Part shown: piece by piece, positions 1 to 10,616 of the stretch
How positions within the stretch are numbered: the stretch's first letter is position 1
Layout of the letters: each line of letters begins with the position of its first letter
Source of the DNA: Costus lasius
Lineage: Eukaryota; Streptophyta; Magnoliopsida; Zingiberales; Costaceae
NCBI GenBank assembly: GCA_027563935.2
Contig: CM050454.1
Span: forward strand, 43,738,596 to 43,802,595
DNA: 64,000 bases
Direction of reading: 5' to 3'
Position numbers and translations under genes: made by a program
Notes under the pieces: generated by a model
Seen by the model: only the letters and a program-made list of their open reading frames with translations
What the model was told of the DNA's origin: nothing
Databases searched by the model: none

Positions 1-1460
<1,460 letters not shown>

Positions 1461-1468
1461 TTAGGGTT
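1461..1468 (-). promoter_or_regulatory. telo-box (AACCCTAA)
   Basis: On the minus strand this reads AACCCTAA, the plant telo-box, in the MSI1 leader a few bases from the E2F site. Telo-boxes are common near the start of plant genes expressed in dividing cells. It is short enough to occur by chance. Confidence 0.4.
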
Positions 1469-1472
1469 GGAT

Positions 1473-1483
1473 TTTGGCGGGAA
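1473..1483. promoter_or_regulatory. E2F-type binding site
   Basis: The sequence TTTGGCGGGAA matches the canonical plant E2F site. It lies 64-74 nt upstream of the MSI1 start codon. A second GGCGGGA core lies at about 1497-1503. CAF-1 subunits are known S-phase genes, so E2F control of this gene is plausible. Binding itself is inferred. Confidence 0.6.
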
Positions 1484-1610
1484 GAAAAAAGGTTGTGGCG
1501 GGAGAATCGGCGTTGGAGCCTTTGCGAGGTGAGCGAGGGCGTACACAGGCAAGAAGACTTTATGGAATTAAGGAAGAGGAGCGGATAATTTAAATAACTT
1601 GGGAAAGGGC

Positions 1611-1938
1611 TTCAACATTCGCCTTTCAACAATTATATATCTACGCTTACTCGGAGGACCTTTTACTGATTTATAAGAAGTGAGAGGAAATTGCCACAAA
1701 TATGCTCCCGTGACACGTGTAAATTGGATTAGGGTTCCTTAGTTTTTGACGGGCTCTCGTGCCAAAATCTGAAACGGAAGACCATTTGATAATCGATTTT
1801 TTAAAAAAATACTTTATGTTTATTAATCTTTTATTCAATTTAAACGTATTACTTGACAAAATTTAGTACTACACAAGACGATCTAAAAGAATAAATGGGA
1901 GCAAACGACAACGAGTGCGAATGATCATAAAAATTCGG
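1611..1938. other. intergenic, nothing recognised
   Basis: AT-rich DNA between the MSI1 promoter and the hairpin repeat. No convincing ORF, RNA gene or repeat was seen. Confidence 0.5.
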
Positions 1939-2089
1939 AAAAATGTTAAGGACGGGGCACCGCACCATGCGGGCCCCATCCAAGGTTCAAAGCAGCTCCT
2001 GATCCATGAATACATCGATCCCAAAGCCTATAAAAAAGCTTTGAACATTGGATGGGCCCCGCATGGTGCGGTGCGGGCTTAAAATTTTT
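1939..2089. repeat. foldback hairpin (MITE-like or small-RNA hairpin)
   Basis: Arms 1957-1993 and 2038-2074 are reverse complements over 37 bp with only a few mismatches, separated by a 44-nt loop. The similarity extends outward with gaps through AAAAATGTTAAG at 1939-1950 and CTTAAAATTTTT at 2078-2089. The core of each arm is GCACCGCACCATGCGGG and its complement. No clear target duplication was found. A foldback transposon or a young hairpin-RNA locus are the main options. Confidence 0.7.
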
Positions 2090-2400
2090 AAGCGGCCCCG
2101 ACTGCTCCGGCGAGCTCCTTCATAGGTGACGATGAAGCCGAAACCCTCCTACGAACAGTTCGGTGCACTCTTGATTTCTGTTTGGTGACGGATGCATTGT
2201 GCATGCGCATCTCTTCCTATGCCAACGAACTCTTCTCCTCCCTTTCCGGGGCCGACGACTTGCCATGAGCTCTGATCTGCTGCCAAACCTAGCTGCTCAA
2301 TTCAGCAAGACTTGGTGGACGAGAACAGCATCGAACACGTGATTCCAGCGGCGCTGTTTCATCTCTGATGAGCTACTGTACTCATCTCTGGTCTCCGGTG
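2090..2400. other. left flank of element A, unassigned
   Basis: Mixed-composition DNA with no supported gene. Removing element A and one AACGG copy joins it to 12092 onward. The joined flanks share wording such as CCAGCGGCGCT and CCGGCGGCGCT, which suggests an older repeat as the target. This is an inference. Confidence 0.4.
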
Positions 2401-2654
2401 AACGGTGATGCGTTGCATTTATATAATATTTTTGTCTATGTTTTAGATCATATTTTGGGCTTTATTTGCATGATTTTATGCTATTTTTAGTGTTTTTATC
2501 TTACTTTGCACAGAATCTTCACTTTTCTTGGTTTTTGTGAAAATATAGGTAAAATGGCCTAAAAATGATGGATTTTGAGGGTTTTGAAGCCAAAGCACGA
2601 TTCCCGAGGAAATCACAAGCTTACATGTCGAATTTGGAGTCAAAATAGTGAAGA

Positions 2655-2885
2655 ATGCGAGAATTACGGTCTTGGCCGTAATTATGGGTCAGCCGTAATC
2701 TTGAGTTCGAGCATAGGGCGAAACACAGCTAAGTTAAAAAGCTCACAGAAACTTTCACGGATGAGACCGTGAATCTATCACGGGCCGTGAATATTTCTGT
2801 GGCTTAAGTCCTGTACACACAGAGGCTTTTACGGCTGTGGCTGGTGAACGTGTTACGGACCATGAAAACGTCCGCCCCTTTCGAT
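2655..2885. repeat. cluster of ACGGCC/GGCCGT palindromes in the LTR
   Basis: Repeated short inverted motifs occur in series, for example ACGGTCTTGGCCGTAAT, CACGGGCCGTGAA and a GTTACGGACC motif. The 3' LTR carries the same set at 10872-11090 with better symmetry. Related motifs recur inside the element at 8600-8730. Confidence 0.6.
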
Positions 2886-2971
2886 TTTTCACTCGGTTCG
2901 ACTCCAAATTAAACCAAAATTGAACCAAACTCTCTAGAAACTCTCCTACATGAGTTCTATACTGATTAGAC

Positions 2972-2978
2972 TATAAAA
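2972..2978 (+). promoter_or_regulatory. TATA box of element A LTR
   Basis: CTATAAAAGGAAGGG in the 5' LTR recurs at 11180-11186 in the 3' LTR. It is the likely core promoter of the LTR. Confidence 0.55.
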
Positions 2979-5361
2979 GGAAGGGTTTCGGGGGCTTCTA
3001 GGCATGAAAACGAAGGGCTGTAGCGGCGGTGGCGGAAATCAACTCCAGGGCAGAATTCGATCAGGAAAGCCGCGCAAGGGAAGAATTGGATGCTTCATCT
3101 TCGTCTCCACATCGAGGGGAAGCTTTTCTAATTACTTGTCTAGCAATTTCCTGTAATCTTCTAGGGTTTCCATTCGATTTTCATTGATGAACATGCTATT
3201 TATTATGAACATGAACGTGTAAGCCATATTTTCGGGATTTGGGGAATAGCCCGTTGAATAATTTATGGATTGAATTAGTTATTTGAATCCTTGACATGAT
3301 TTTTATAGATTTGATTTGATTAGTATTGTGCTTATTTCGTAAATTACCCTGATCAAGTAATTTTGCGTCTAAGACGTTGCGAGAAGGACCGGGAGGTGAA
3401 TCGCAACGTCGGAACTATTCTTTTCAAACCTACGAATCCGATCACGGGAGTAGTTCGGATTTGTTTGAAGGATTTATATGGTTTTTCATAAAACTTAAAG
3501 GGTCTAACTATGTTAACTGTCACGAGAGTAGGTGATGTAAGATGGAAGCGTGTGACAATTCTACTAATTTGAAATCAATTATTTATTTTTATATTTTTTT
3601 CATAAAAACATCATATTCATGAAAGCAGCCAGAAAATAGCTATCAGAATTCTAAAGCAACTCTAATCATTTAGAAAAGTAGCTATACGTTGCAGGAAAAA
3701 TCCATAAATCAAAAATTTATGCAGACAAAACCAAGATGTAGTACTAAAATAGTTCTTTTGAGTCATATAAAAATTAGAGCATTATGAACTATCAGACAAT
3801 TGGAACATCTGCCATAAAACAGCTAATCAGATCAGACAACAAATGCGTGCAGAAATGTATAATTCTTCAAAAGTTTCTATGCCTCCGGGGTTGATATGGT
3901 GATTCTTCAATGGAACCAAGTTATCTGATCTGTAGAGTGAAACCTGTTCTTCATGATCGTATCAGAGATCAAGGGTTCTATCAAGCCAAAGCACATTGAA
4001 TACCTGCAAGAAGAAGCCTAGTCAGATTACTCGATATAATAAGTGCAGTAATTATTCACTTATCAAAAATTGCTTTGTCTTTCGGCTTGATCCATTGTTG
4101 CTTCGGTTGGATCAACTCGTCCATCTAGTAGAGTAAGATGAGGGCTTCCAATTCATGCCAAAGTTCAAGATTTTTGTTGCGCCGGTTGCTTAAGGTACCT
4201 GCGGAAATAAGCGTAATCAGGTTAATAAGAAAGAGCAAACCAGAAACGAAGGATCAGGGAAATCTGGAAGCTGGTTTTGCACCCATCAATGGCGCCGGAA
4301 CAGGGGTTGCTCGGCAGAGGCATTGGGGATGGAAGAAGAACGACGTGGCGTTGATGACATCAGAGCATGGACAGGTGGTGGTGGAGCGAGGCGAGGATGG
4401 TGTCGGAACACTGGCGAAGCGGAGGCGCTGGTCTGTCGGAACAGGGGAAGTGCGCCAGAGAACAGAGGTCGTCGTCGGACGGCCGGTGGTGCGCAATCTT
4501 GGAACCTACTACAACTGGAAGCTCGTATGAAGGAGGCGAGGACGTGGCTAAAGTTTGGAGTCGAACGGTGGCGGGTCGAAGGAGGACGACGGTGAGAAGC
4601 GGAACTAGGGCGGGAGCAGGGCGGAACAGGGGATGCTGTCGGGGGTTTCGATTCCGGCCATCCAAGCAGCGGATGGATGGATGCCGGCGGCTGGAGGTTA
4701 CTCAGGGGTAGGATCGATGATGGCCAAAGTCTTGTGGAGATCCGGCCAGTGGATTGTCGGCGGCGAGGTCGCGAGTTTCTGGAAATCCTGGAAACAGGGA
4801 ACCGTGATTGGTTGGTTTGATTTTTGGAGGAAGGAGGGGGTAGAGAATAGAGGAAGAGAGGAGGATAGGAGGGCTCGGCCCTAGGAGGAGAGGAAGAAGA
4901 AGAACATCCGATAGAAAATGAATTATACTAGAAAACTATTTCATTACTCAAATTCATCAAGATCTGTCTGTTCTTTACAATGGTTTATGCGAGAGATACA
5001 TATAGGCAGAGGTTTGGAGACGTTGACATTTCCTTCTTTGAGCGGCTAGGGGAGAGACGTTGGAGTTTCCTTTGCAGCGACGAAGATGAGCCAGATCAGC
5101 AGGGAGAGACGTTGAGCCTTCCTTCTTTGCAGCGACGAAGATTTGTGTCGACGTGCTTTTGATGCACTCCCCAATTGGCTGGCTGATTATTGCCGCATGA
5201 TTTGTTTCCTTAGCCATGGATGCAAGTCACATTTTGGCAACTTATTGGGCTTGAAAGTCTTTGACCATCACTTTGAAGTAGTTGAAGTAATTATTTCCAT
5301 TATTTTGAGCTAGCTTTAAAAGTGACCATGCTAGCTTATTCGTGAACTTTCGGGCCTTCGT

Positions 5362-6030
5362 CTAGGGTAGTCGTAGGCTCCACTTGTATCTTCGTGGCTT
5401 GTGGTCCCTGCCTCCATCATTTCTCCCCGGGAGAAAATAATTCTTCTCCGAAGAATTGCACTTGTGTAGGTGGAGAAGTTCTGGAGGGGCGAGAGTCAGT
5501 TGCTCCTTAAGGATCTGAAACTTCCAAGTGTTGTTAGCATCACAGCATCCTATCTTGTTGTTCTTTGTCCACGGTCCAAGCTGCAGATCAAGGGTACCTG
5601 CATCGAATTCCCTTTCTCGGTCGTACTCATTAGTAAGTTTGTCATAGAAAATCATAGGAGTTAGAAGAGAACAAGGAATGATGAAGTCAATGTACTCAAC
5701 ATCATTAAATGTAAAGAGCAAATCATGTTTGAGTTTATTATGTTCTCTTGATCCTAATGGTGGCTTAAGGGTGTGGGTAGAAGGACCTAAGAGACAAGAT
5801 TCAAGGATCATAGGGTCCTGGGAAAAATTTTCTAAGCCTAGGTGTTGCCCTAAAGGTTCAGGATTAGGATCTACATCAAGTTGAAAAGGCTTGAGTTTAG
5901 GTTCAAAATGTGGTTGAAGAAGACCTAATGGTTTGGGTTCAACTTTAGGCTCTCTAGTAGTAGTGCTAAGCTCAAGTTGAGAACCTATAGGTATGGGCCC
6001 TAAAATTGAAGGTAATGGCCTATTTGACAC
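5362..6030 (-). pseudogene. repeat-derived reading frame, unknown
   Basis: This 222-codon open frame has no ATG near its start, since the first codon is GTG. It is proline- and leucine-rich at the N-terminus (PSILGPIPIGSQLE) and has a later charged region. A copy of the DNA behind PSILGPIPIG occurs again at about 6137-6171, showing an internal direct duplication. No family was recognised. The frame lies wholly inside the foreign segment of the element A LTR and is probably a transposon ORF remnant. Confidence 0.4.
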
Positions 6031-6200
6031 TTAGGTTGAGACAAGCCTACTGTGGTCTCTATAGGCAACTCAGGTGTAGTTTGACTCTCAGACAAGTCAA
6101 CTATGGTTTCTTTAGCTGGATTGCTAGACTCAGGTTGAGGACCTATGGGTATGGGCCCTAAAATTGAAGGTTGAGGTATGGGTTCTACCTAATGGTTTGC

Positions 6201-6512
6201 CTATTGAGTTTCACACGTGTTACCTGAGCTTGTTTTTGTTCCCATGGTAGACTCTAAGGTTGGTATATTCTCTTGAGAATTTGAGAGAGTAGGTACCTTA
6301 GAGGTTTTAGGTTTGGATCTCTTAATCTTAATCTTTGGGTTTTGGCATCTTAAGACATATGAATCATCTTGCCTTTGGTAATACCCATTAAAATCATATA
6401 ACCAAAGTGCTCCTAGGTGGACATGGTATGTACCTTCTAAGGGTAAGACATAACACCAAACTTCTAGTAGAAGGGTACCCAACAAAATAGGAACTAAGCA
6501 CATATGGTTCAC
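6201..6512 (-). pseudogene. repeat-derived reading frame, unknown
   Basis: This 103-codon frame begins with GTG, with an ATG three codons in. It has a hydrophobic start and a basic middle (KIKIKRSKPK). It lies just upstream, in minus-strand sense, of the 5362-6030 frame and may once have belonged to the same coding region. No domain was recognised. Confidence 0.35.
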
Positions 6513-6649
6513 TAAGGTTCCACCATCATTTGAATCGTCTAGATATAGATCAAACGTGTAATCGGTACTTGATCGCCTGATCCTCGTGGGATCGATAATC
6601 TTTTATTACTTCGATAAAATCTGTGCACTTGCGGATGCTATCAAGTTTT

Positions 6650-6667
6650 TGGCGCCGTTGCCGGGGA
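6650..6667 (+). other. primer-binding site of element A (tRNA-Asp type)
   Basis: TGGCGCCGTTGCCGGGGA starts six bases after the 5' LTR end. It complements the 3' end of plant tRNA-Asp, the primer used by Athila elements. Confidence 0.85.
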
Positions 6668-6901
6668 TCAGGCCAGTCAATATTGATTTAATCGTGAGAT
6701 TTATAGACTAGACATTTTTTTTATTTATTTGTTTTTGTTTTTATTTTTATTCTTTATATTTTTTATTTTTTATTTTTTTATTTTTGTTTTCATTTTTGTT
6801 TTGTTTATTTTTCGCATTTTTTTTATATTTCTGAATTTTATTGAAAAAAAATGATGTTTAATTAATGTCAACGGTCAGGTCAGACATATGTGCCACCGGC
6901 G

Positions 6902-7900
6902 ATGACAAGAGAATATGACACAGTTGCATTTCAATCGCCTGCAGCAAGGGTAAATTCTTTTTCTCAACACACTGAATATATGAGAATGAAATCTTATGTT
7001 ACTTGTGATATTTGTGGAAGTTATTATCATTGTCCTTTTGAGTGTCAATTTGGAATTCCTGCTAGACCTGCCAGTTCTAATTTTTCATGGTACCAAGATG
7101 ATGAGTATAATTCTAGATGGAAAAATCACCAAACTTCTTTTTATGAGGATTTCTCAAACAATATTTCAGAACCACACTTTGAGGAATCTGAAGAATCCAT
7201 GCTAGAATCCATGCTTGAGAAAATTATAATAAATCAGAGTAAGGAACTTGAAGTTCTTAGTGGGATGATTGCTCTGCTTACTTCTCAAGTAGAATCTATA
7301 TGTGCTAATACTAAAATGCTAGAAACCCAGATAGCACAGCAAAATTGTATACTTGAGTTTGATTTGGAAAGTGAGGATATTCATAGTATGATTGATGGCA
7401 CTGATAAAAATGACATAAAGGAAGAAATCCATGATGAATTTAAGAATTTTGTAGAGTTAGATCAATCATTATTCATGACTCCTGATTGTGATTTACCTTC
7501 TGCAATTTTTGATTTACCTTCTGCAAATTTTGATGATTTTGCAAGTTTTGATGATTTTAAAAATTTTGATGATTGTGATTTACCTTCCTCAAATTTTGAT
7601 GATTTGGATGATTGTGATTTATTTTCTTCAACAATTCACCAGCCATCTAGTCCCTTCTCACATAATGAAGTGTCTTGCAACACAAATACTTGGGACATGT
7701 TTGAAGAGATATATGAATTTTTTGAGTCTTATGAGAAGAAGGATGATGAATTTAAAGATCCTCAAGAAAGAACTAATGATATAGATGGGGATGAAATTGA
7801 CAGTGTTAAGATGAAATGCCCCATTGAAGAGAAAGAAATTGAGAAAAATTATGAGGAAGAGGATCTTATGCATATTGTACCATCAATTCTTATTCTCTAG
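6902..7900 (+). CDS. element A gag-like protein
   Basis: The ORF encodes 332 residues from ATG 6902, and the frame is open from GTG 6890. Around residue 37 is a CX2CX4HX4C zinc knuckle (CDICGSYYHCPFEC), the nucleic-acid-binding signature of retroelement Gag. It is followed by YNSRWKNHQTSF, which resembles the post-knuckle motif of Athila Gag, and by a heptad-like stretch ending TKMLETQIAQQ. Residues about 194-245 are an acidic low-complexity repeat of FDD/DCDLPS units. The capsid domain expected before the knuckle is missing, so this is a truncated, rearranged Gag. Element B carries a homologue. Whether it still binds the element RNA is unknown. Confidence 0.72.
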   Translation: MTREYDTVAFQSPAARVNSFSQHTEYMRMKSYVTCDICGSYYHCPFECQFGIPARPASSNFSWYQDDEYNSRWKNHQTSFYEDFSNNISEPHFEESEESMLESMLEKIIINQSKELEVLSGMIALLTSQVESICANTKMLETQIAQQNCILEFDLESEDIHSMIDGTDKNDIKEEIHDEFKNFVELDQSLFMTPDCDLPSAIFDLPSANFDDFASFDDFKNFDDCDLPSSNFDDLDDCDLFSSTIHQPSSPFSHNEVSCNTNTWDMFEEIYEFFESYEKKDDEFKDPQERTNDIDGDEIDSVKMKCPIEEKEIEKNYEEEDLMHIVPSILIL

Positions 7901-8373
7901 GAAAATCCATTAGAAATTTGCATGATTAATGATGAAGATGATAATTTTAAGGATAATGATGATGAAGTGATTGAAATATTATTTGATGCAAATTTAGCTA
8001 CAGGTACCCAAGAGAAGATAATGAGATTATTGATTTCATTGGCATTGAGGTAAATGAAAAACCAAATTTGAAATTTGAAAACTTTTTGATCAATCCAATG
8101 TATGAATTCTTTGATTTTAATTTTAATCTTCTTCCAATTGCTAATATAAATCTAAAGGAAGAACGCATTATATTACTCTTGGATAAATATAGAAAAATTA
8201 TTGATTATTCTTTGCATGATTTTAATTCTTATTTTTCTATGCATGTATTGGTCACTGCGATGTGGCTCTACCTGCTTAACTGGATACATTTGGTAGACAC
8301 ACTCATGAGACGAAGAAAAAGAAGAAGACTACATGCTCTCTACTATGGCACTGATTCACCAACTCCACCATGA
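7901..8373 (+). pseudogene. element A gag-like C-terminal extension (frameshifted)
   Basis: After the TAG at 7898-7900 the frame stays open with acidic residues, then a one-base shift near 8005-8020 moves coding to the frame ending at 8373. The last 100 codons hold a hydrophobic segment (VLVTAMWLYLLNWIHLV), a basic cluster (MRRRKRRR) and the terminal motif ALYYGTDSPTPP. Element B has the same order of parts, so this was once a conserved protein end. Confidence 0.6.
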
Positions 8374-8407
8374 CATGAGGCTTTGGTCAAGCTAATGACC
8401 TTAAACA

Positions 8408-8431
8408 AGCGCTTTTTGGGAGGCAACCCAA
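8408..8431 (+). other. conserved post-ORF motif (GGGAGGCAACCCAA)
   Basis: AGCGCTT followed by TTTGGGAGGCAACCCAA lies about 35 bases after the ORF end. Element B has the same block at 16301-16324. I recall the GGGAGGCAACCCA block from other plant gypsy elements. Its role is unknown. Confidence 0.55.
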
Positions 8432-8589
8432 ACTTCTGATTTTTATTACTCTTAGTTTCAGTTTTTGATTTTTTTTTTAAATTTAATAAATTTTTATAGC
8501 ATGTATTGATGAATTTTTATTGATAGAAAATCTTTTAATAAGTTATTTTATGTGCAGGGATTTTTGGAAAATTTTTACATGAAGAAAAG

Positions 8590-8735
8590 GTATTTGACGA
8601 GATATTCATGGGCGTGGCCGTGAGTCACTCATGGCCATAAATTTAATTTTTGCAGATGGATTTAAGTCACAGAAACTTTTACAGCCACAGCCGTGAAACG
8701 GCTTACGGACCATGAAAACTCGATTTCCTGTCGAT
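8590..8735. repeat. LTR-like palindrome block inside element A
   Basis: This internal stretch repeats the wording of the LTR palindrome cluster (CACAGAAACTTTTAC, GCCGTGAAACGG, TTACGGACCATGAAAAC). It is a diverged copy of an LTR segment placed downstream of the gag-like ORF. Confidence 0.55.
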
Positions 8736-10579
8736 TCTCTCCACCTCAGGCAGCAAATCTTTGTTTCCAACCTTCCTTCATCATCGGCGACCTTTTCTAT
8801 TGATCCTCTAACGAGATTTTGGTCAGAATTTCTCAAAAATTGCCGGATGACCTCAGGAACACGACTTCACCACTGAAGCACAATTTCAGCCCAATTTCGC
8901 CCAATTTTGTGAGAAATCTTTACCTAGCTATACTTTTTGGATTCCTTAGCATACTTGTAAAATTTGGTGATAGTTTTGATCTCAGATTTCGCTGATTTGT
9001 TGGGGTTTCTATTGATTATCGAGCGAGGGTTTTTCTTCGGTACTGTAGTTTATCGATTTTTCAAAAATTCCATATAAATCTGTGTTGATTTGTTAATAAA
9101 ATCATGAGCTACTAGTTAATTGATGTTGGATGCAATGCACATATTTATTTTTATGATACATATATGTATTTGTGCGTTGTATATATATATATTTTGATAT
9201 GGTACTTGATGTATTTGTTATGGTATTGTAGTTTGGTGTTGGTATTTGACATTTGTGATGCTTATTTGATATATATGATGTATTTAGATGTATGATGTTG
9301 ATTTGGGATGTATTTTGGTATTATACTGAATTTTGATTTTTGAAACAGTAAATGTGATTTAGATAATGAAACATGATGGTATTTAATGTTTGAAACTTGT
9401 TTACCAAATAAAATATAAATATCTTTAGTGTAATACAGTTTCTAGGTTTTTTCTGAGTCATGTTTTCACATTTTGATATAACTGCATAGGGTTTCACCAA
9501 CATTTTGAAGGGAATTCTTGTAAAAATTTTTCTGAAATCTATCATTCATTAATTTAATGTTTAAGTATATGCAACAATTAAGTCTAGGGTATCCTTCATA
9601 TATTGCTTTTTCTTCAAAGCTTTATAAATATGTATTCTGAATGTTCATGATTGTTAAGGATATACAAGTTTGTTTTACCCTTAACTTTAAAACTTAGGAA
9701 GCATTTTGAATCATTGATTTGATGACTTAGGAAATTTTTGAAGTTTTATATAGACTTAAATTTTTGAGTAAATTTAATTCTGGTATTGATAAAATACATA
9801 TGTGAATTGTTATATGTTCATAGGACACATGCATAGTATCTTTATACTTGATGTTTAATTTATCTATTTCTACTTGATGAAAATTTTTATGAAGAGAAAA
9901 TTGGTGATATTTATTTAAATTGAGATTTGCTCCAACTCCTCTAGTTGAGAAATCTTAAGTCATGAGTTATATTATACCATAAATTGGTATACTTTAAGTC
10001 TGTTGCGATCAAGTAACAGAGGGAGAATTTTTAAAACATATATTTAACCCTCTTGTAGAAAGATCAACAACGATTTAAGTACCATGCCACTGACCGGCTT
10101 TCTCCATGATTGAGAATAAAAATGAAAAAAAAAGAGAAAGCTGTAGGTCAAGTGGACAACTCCGATGACTTTGTGATTGAGGCTATGAGTTAAATTATAT
10201 TGCTTTGCAGTATACTTTAAACAATGTTATGATGCTAACAGGAAAGGGCACATAACCGTTAAAGACCAAATTGCATTAAAAGTCTCTTATCTTTAACATC
10301 ACCGAGATTCTTGAAATAAATTTATATCTATTGAGTAAGATGGATTTATTAAATTGAAAGTATCTGATATTTAGTGTGTGAAGAATGAATATTATAACAT
10401 GAATTGTGAATTTTATCTTTCTTGGATTGTAACCTCTTGGGAATTTATCTCTATTATGATTTTTCTTGAGTTACTTAAGTTCTGAAAGATTGATTACTTA
10501 ATTTGTGGACTAAGGATATTATTAAGGCAAAAACAAATGAGTGTTCCTTATCTTTACATTCTTTATACATATCGAGGTA
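8736..10579. other. element A internal non-coding region
   Basis: About 1.8 kb of AT-rich DNA where a full gypsy element would carry pol. No pol motif, RNA gene or long ORF was seen. Confidence 0.55.
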
Positions 10580-10616
10580 TTGCTTGAGGACAAGCAAATT
10601 TTAAGTCTAGGGTTTT
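10580..10616 (+). other. polypurine-proximal palindrome and 3' LTR junction, element A
   Basis: TTGCTTGAGGACAAGCAA (10580-10597) is a 7-bp inverted repeat around AGGA. The junction with the 3' LTR follows 20 bases later. Element B has the same palindrome just before its 3' LTR. Confidence 0.6.

Larger units (their letters stand above)
3533..6521. mobile_element. foreign 3 kb segment inside element A 5' LTR
   Basis: Both edges are fixed by comparison with the 3' LTR. The left part is AT-rich non-coding. A GC-rich part lies at about 4138-4900. The right part carries two minus-strand reading frames. No LTR pair or target duplication was found, so the mechanism (fragment capture, recombination or a decayed insertion) is open. 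Overlapping ORFs on both strands at 4138-4884 follow base composition and I do not call them genes. Confidence 0.65.
2406..6643 (+). repeat. element A 5' LTR (interrupted)
   Basis: It matches the 3' LTR (10617-12086) over 2406-3532 and again over 6522-6643. Between these, 2989 bp of foreign DNA replaces 225 bp that the 3' LTR retains (11740-11964). Confidence 0.88.

Noticed and set aside
4138..4884. GC-rich ORFs on both strands
   Set aside because: Overlapping frames with no recognised domain. They are best explained by base composition within a repeat-derived segment.
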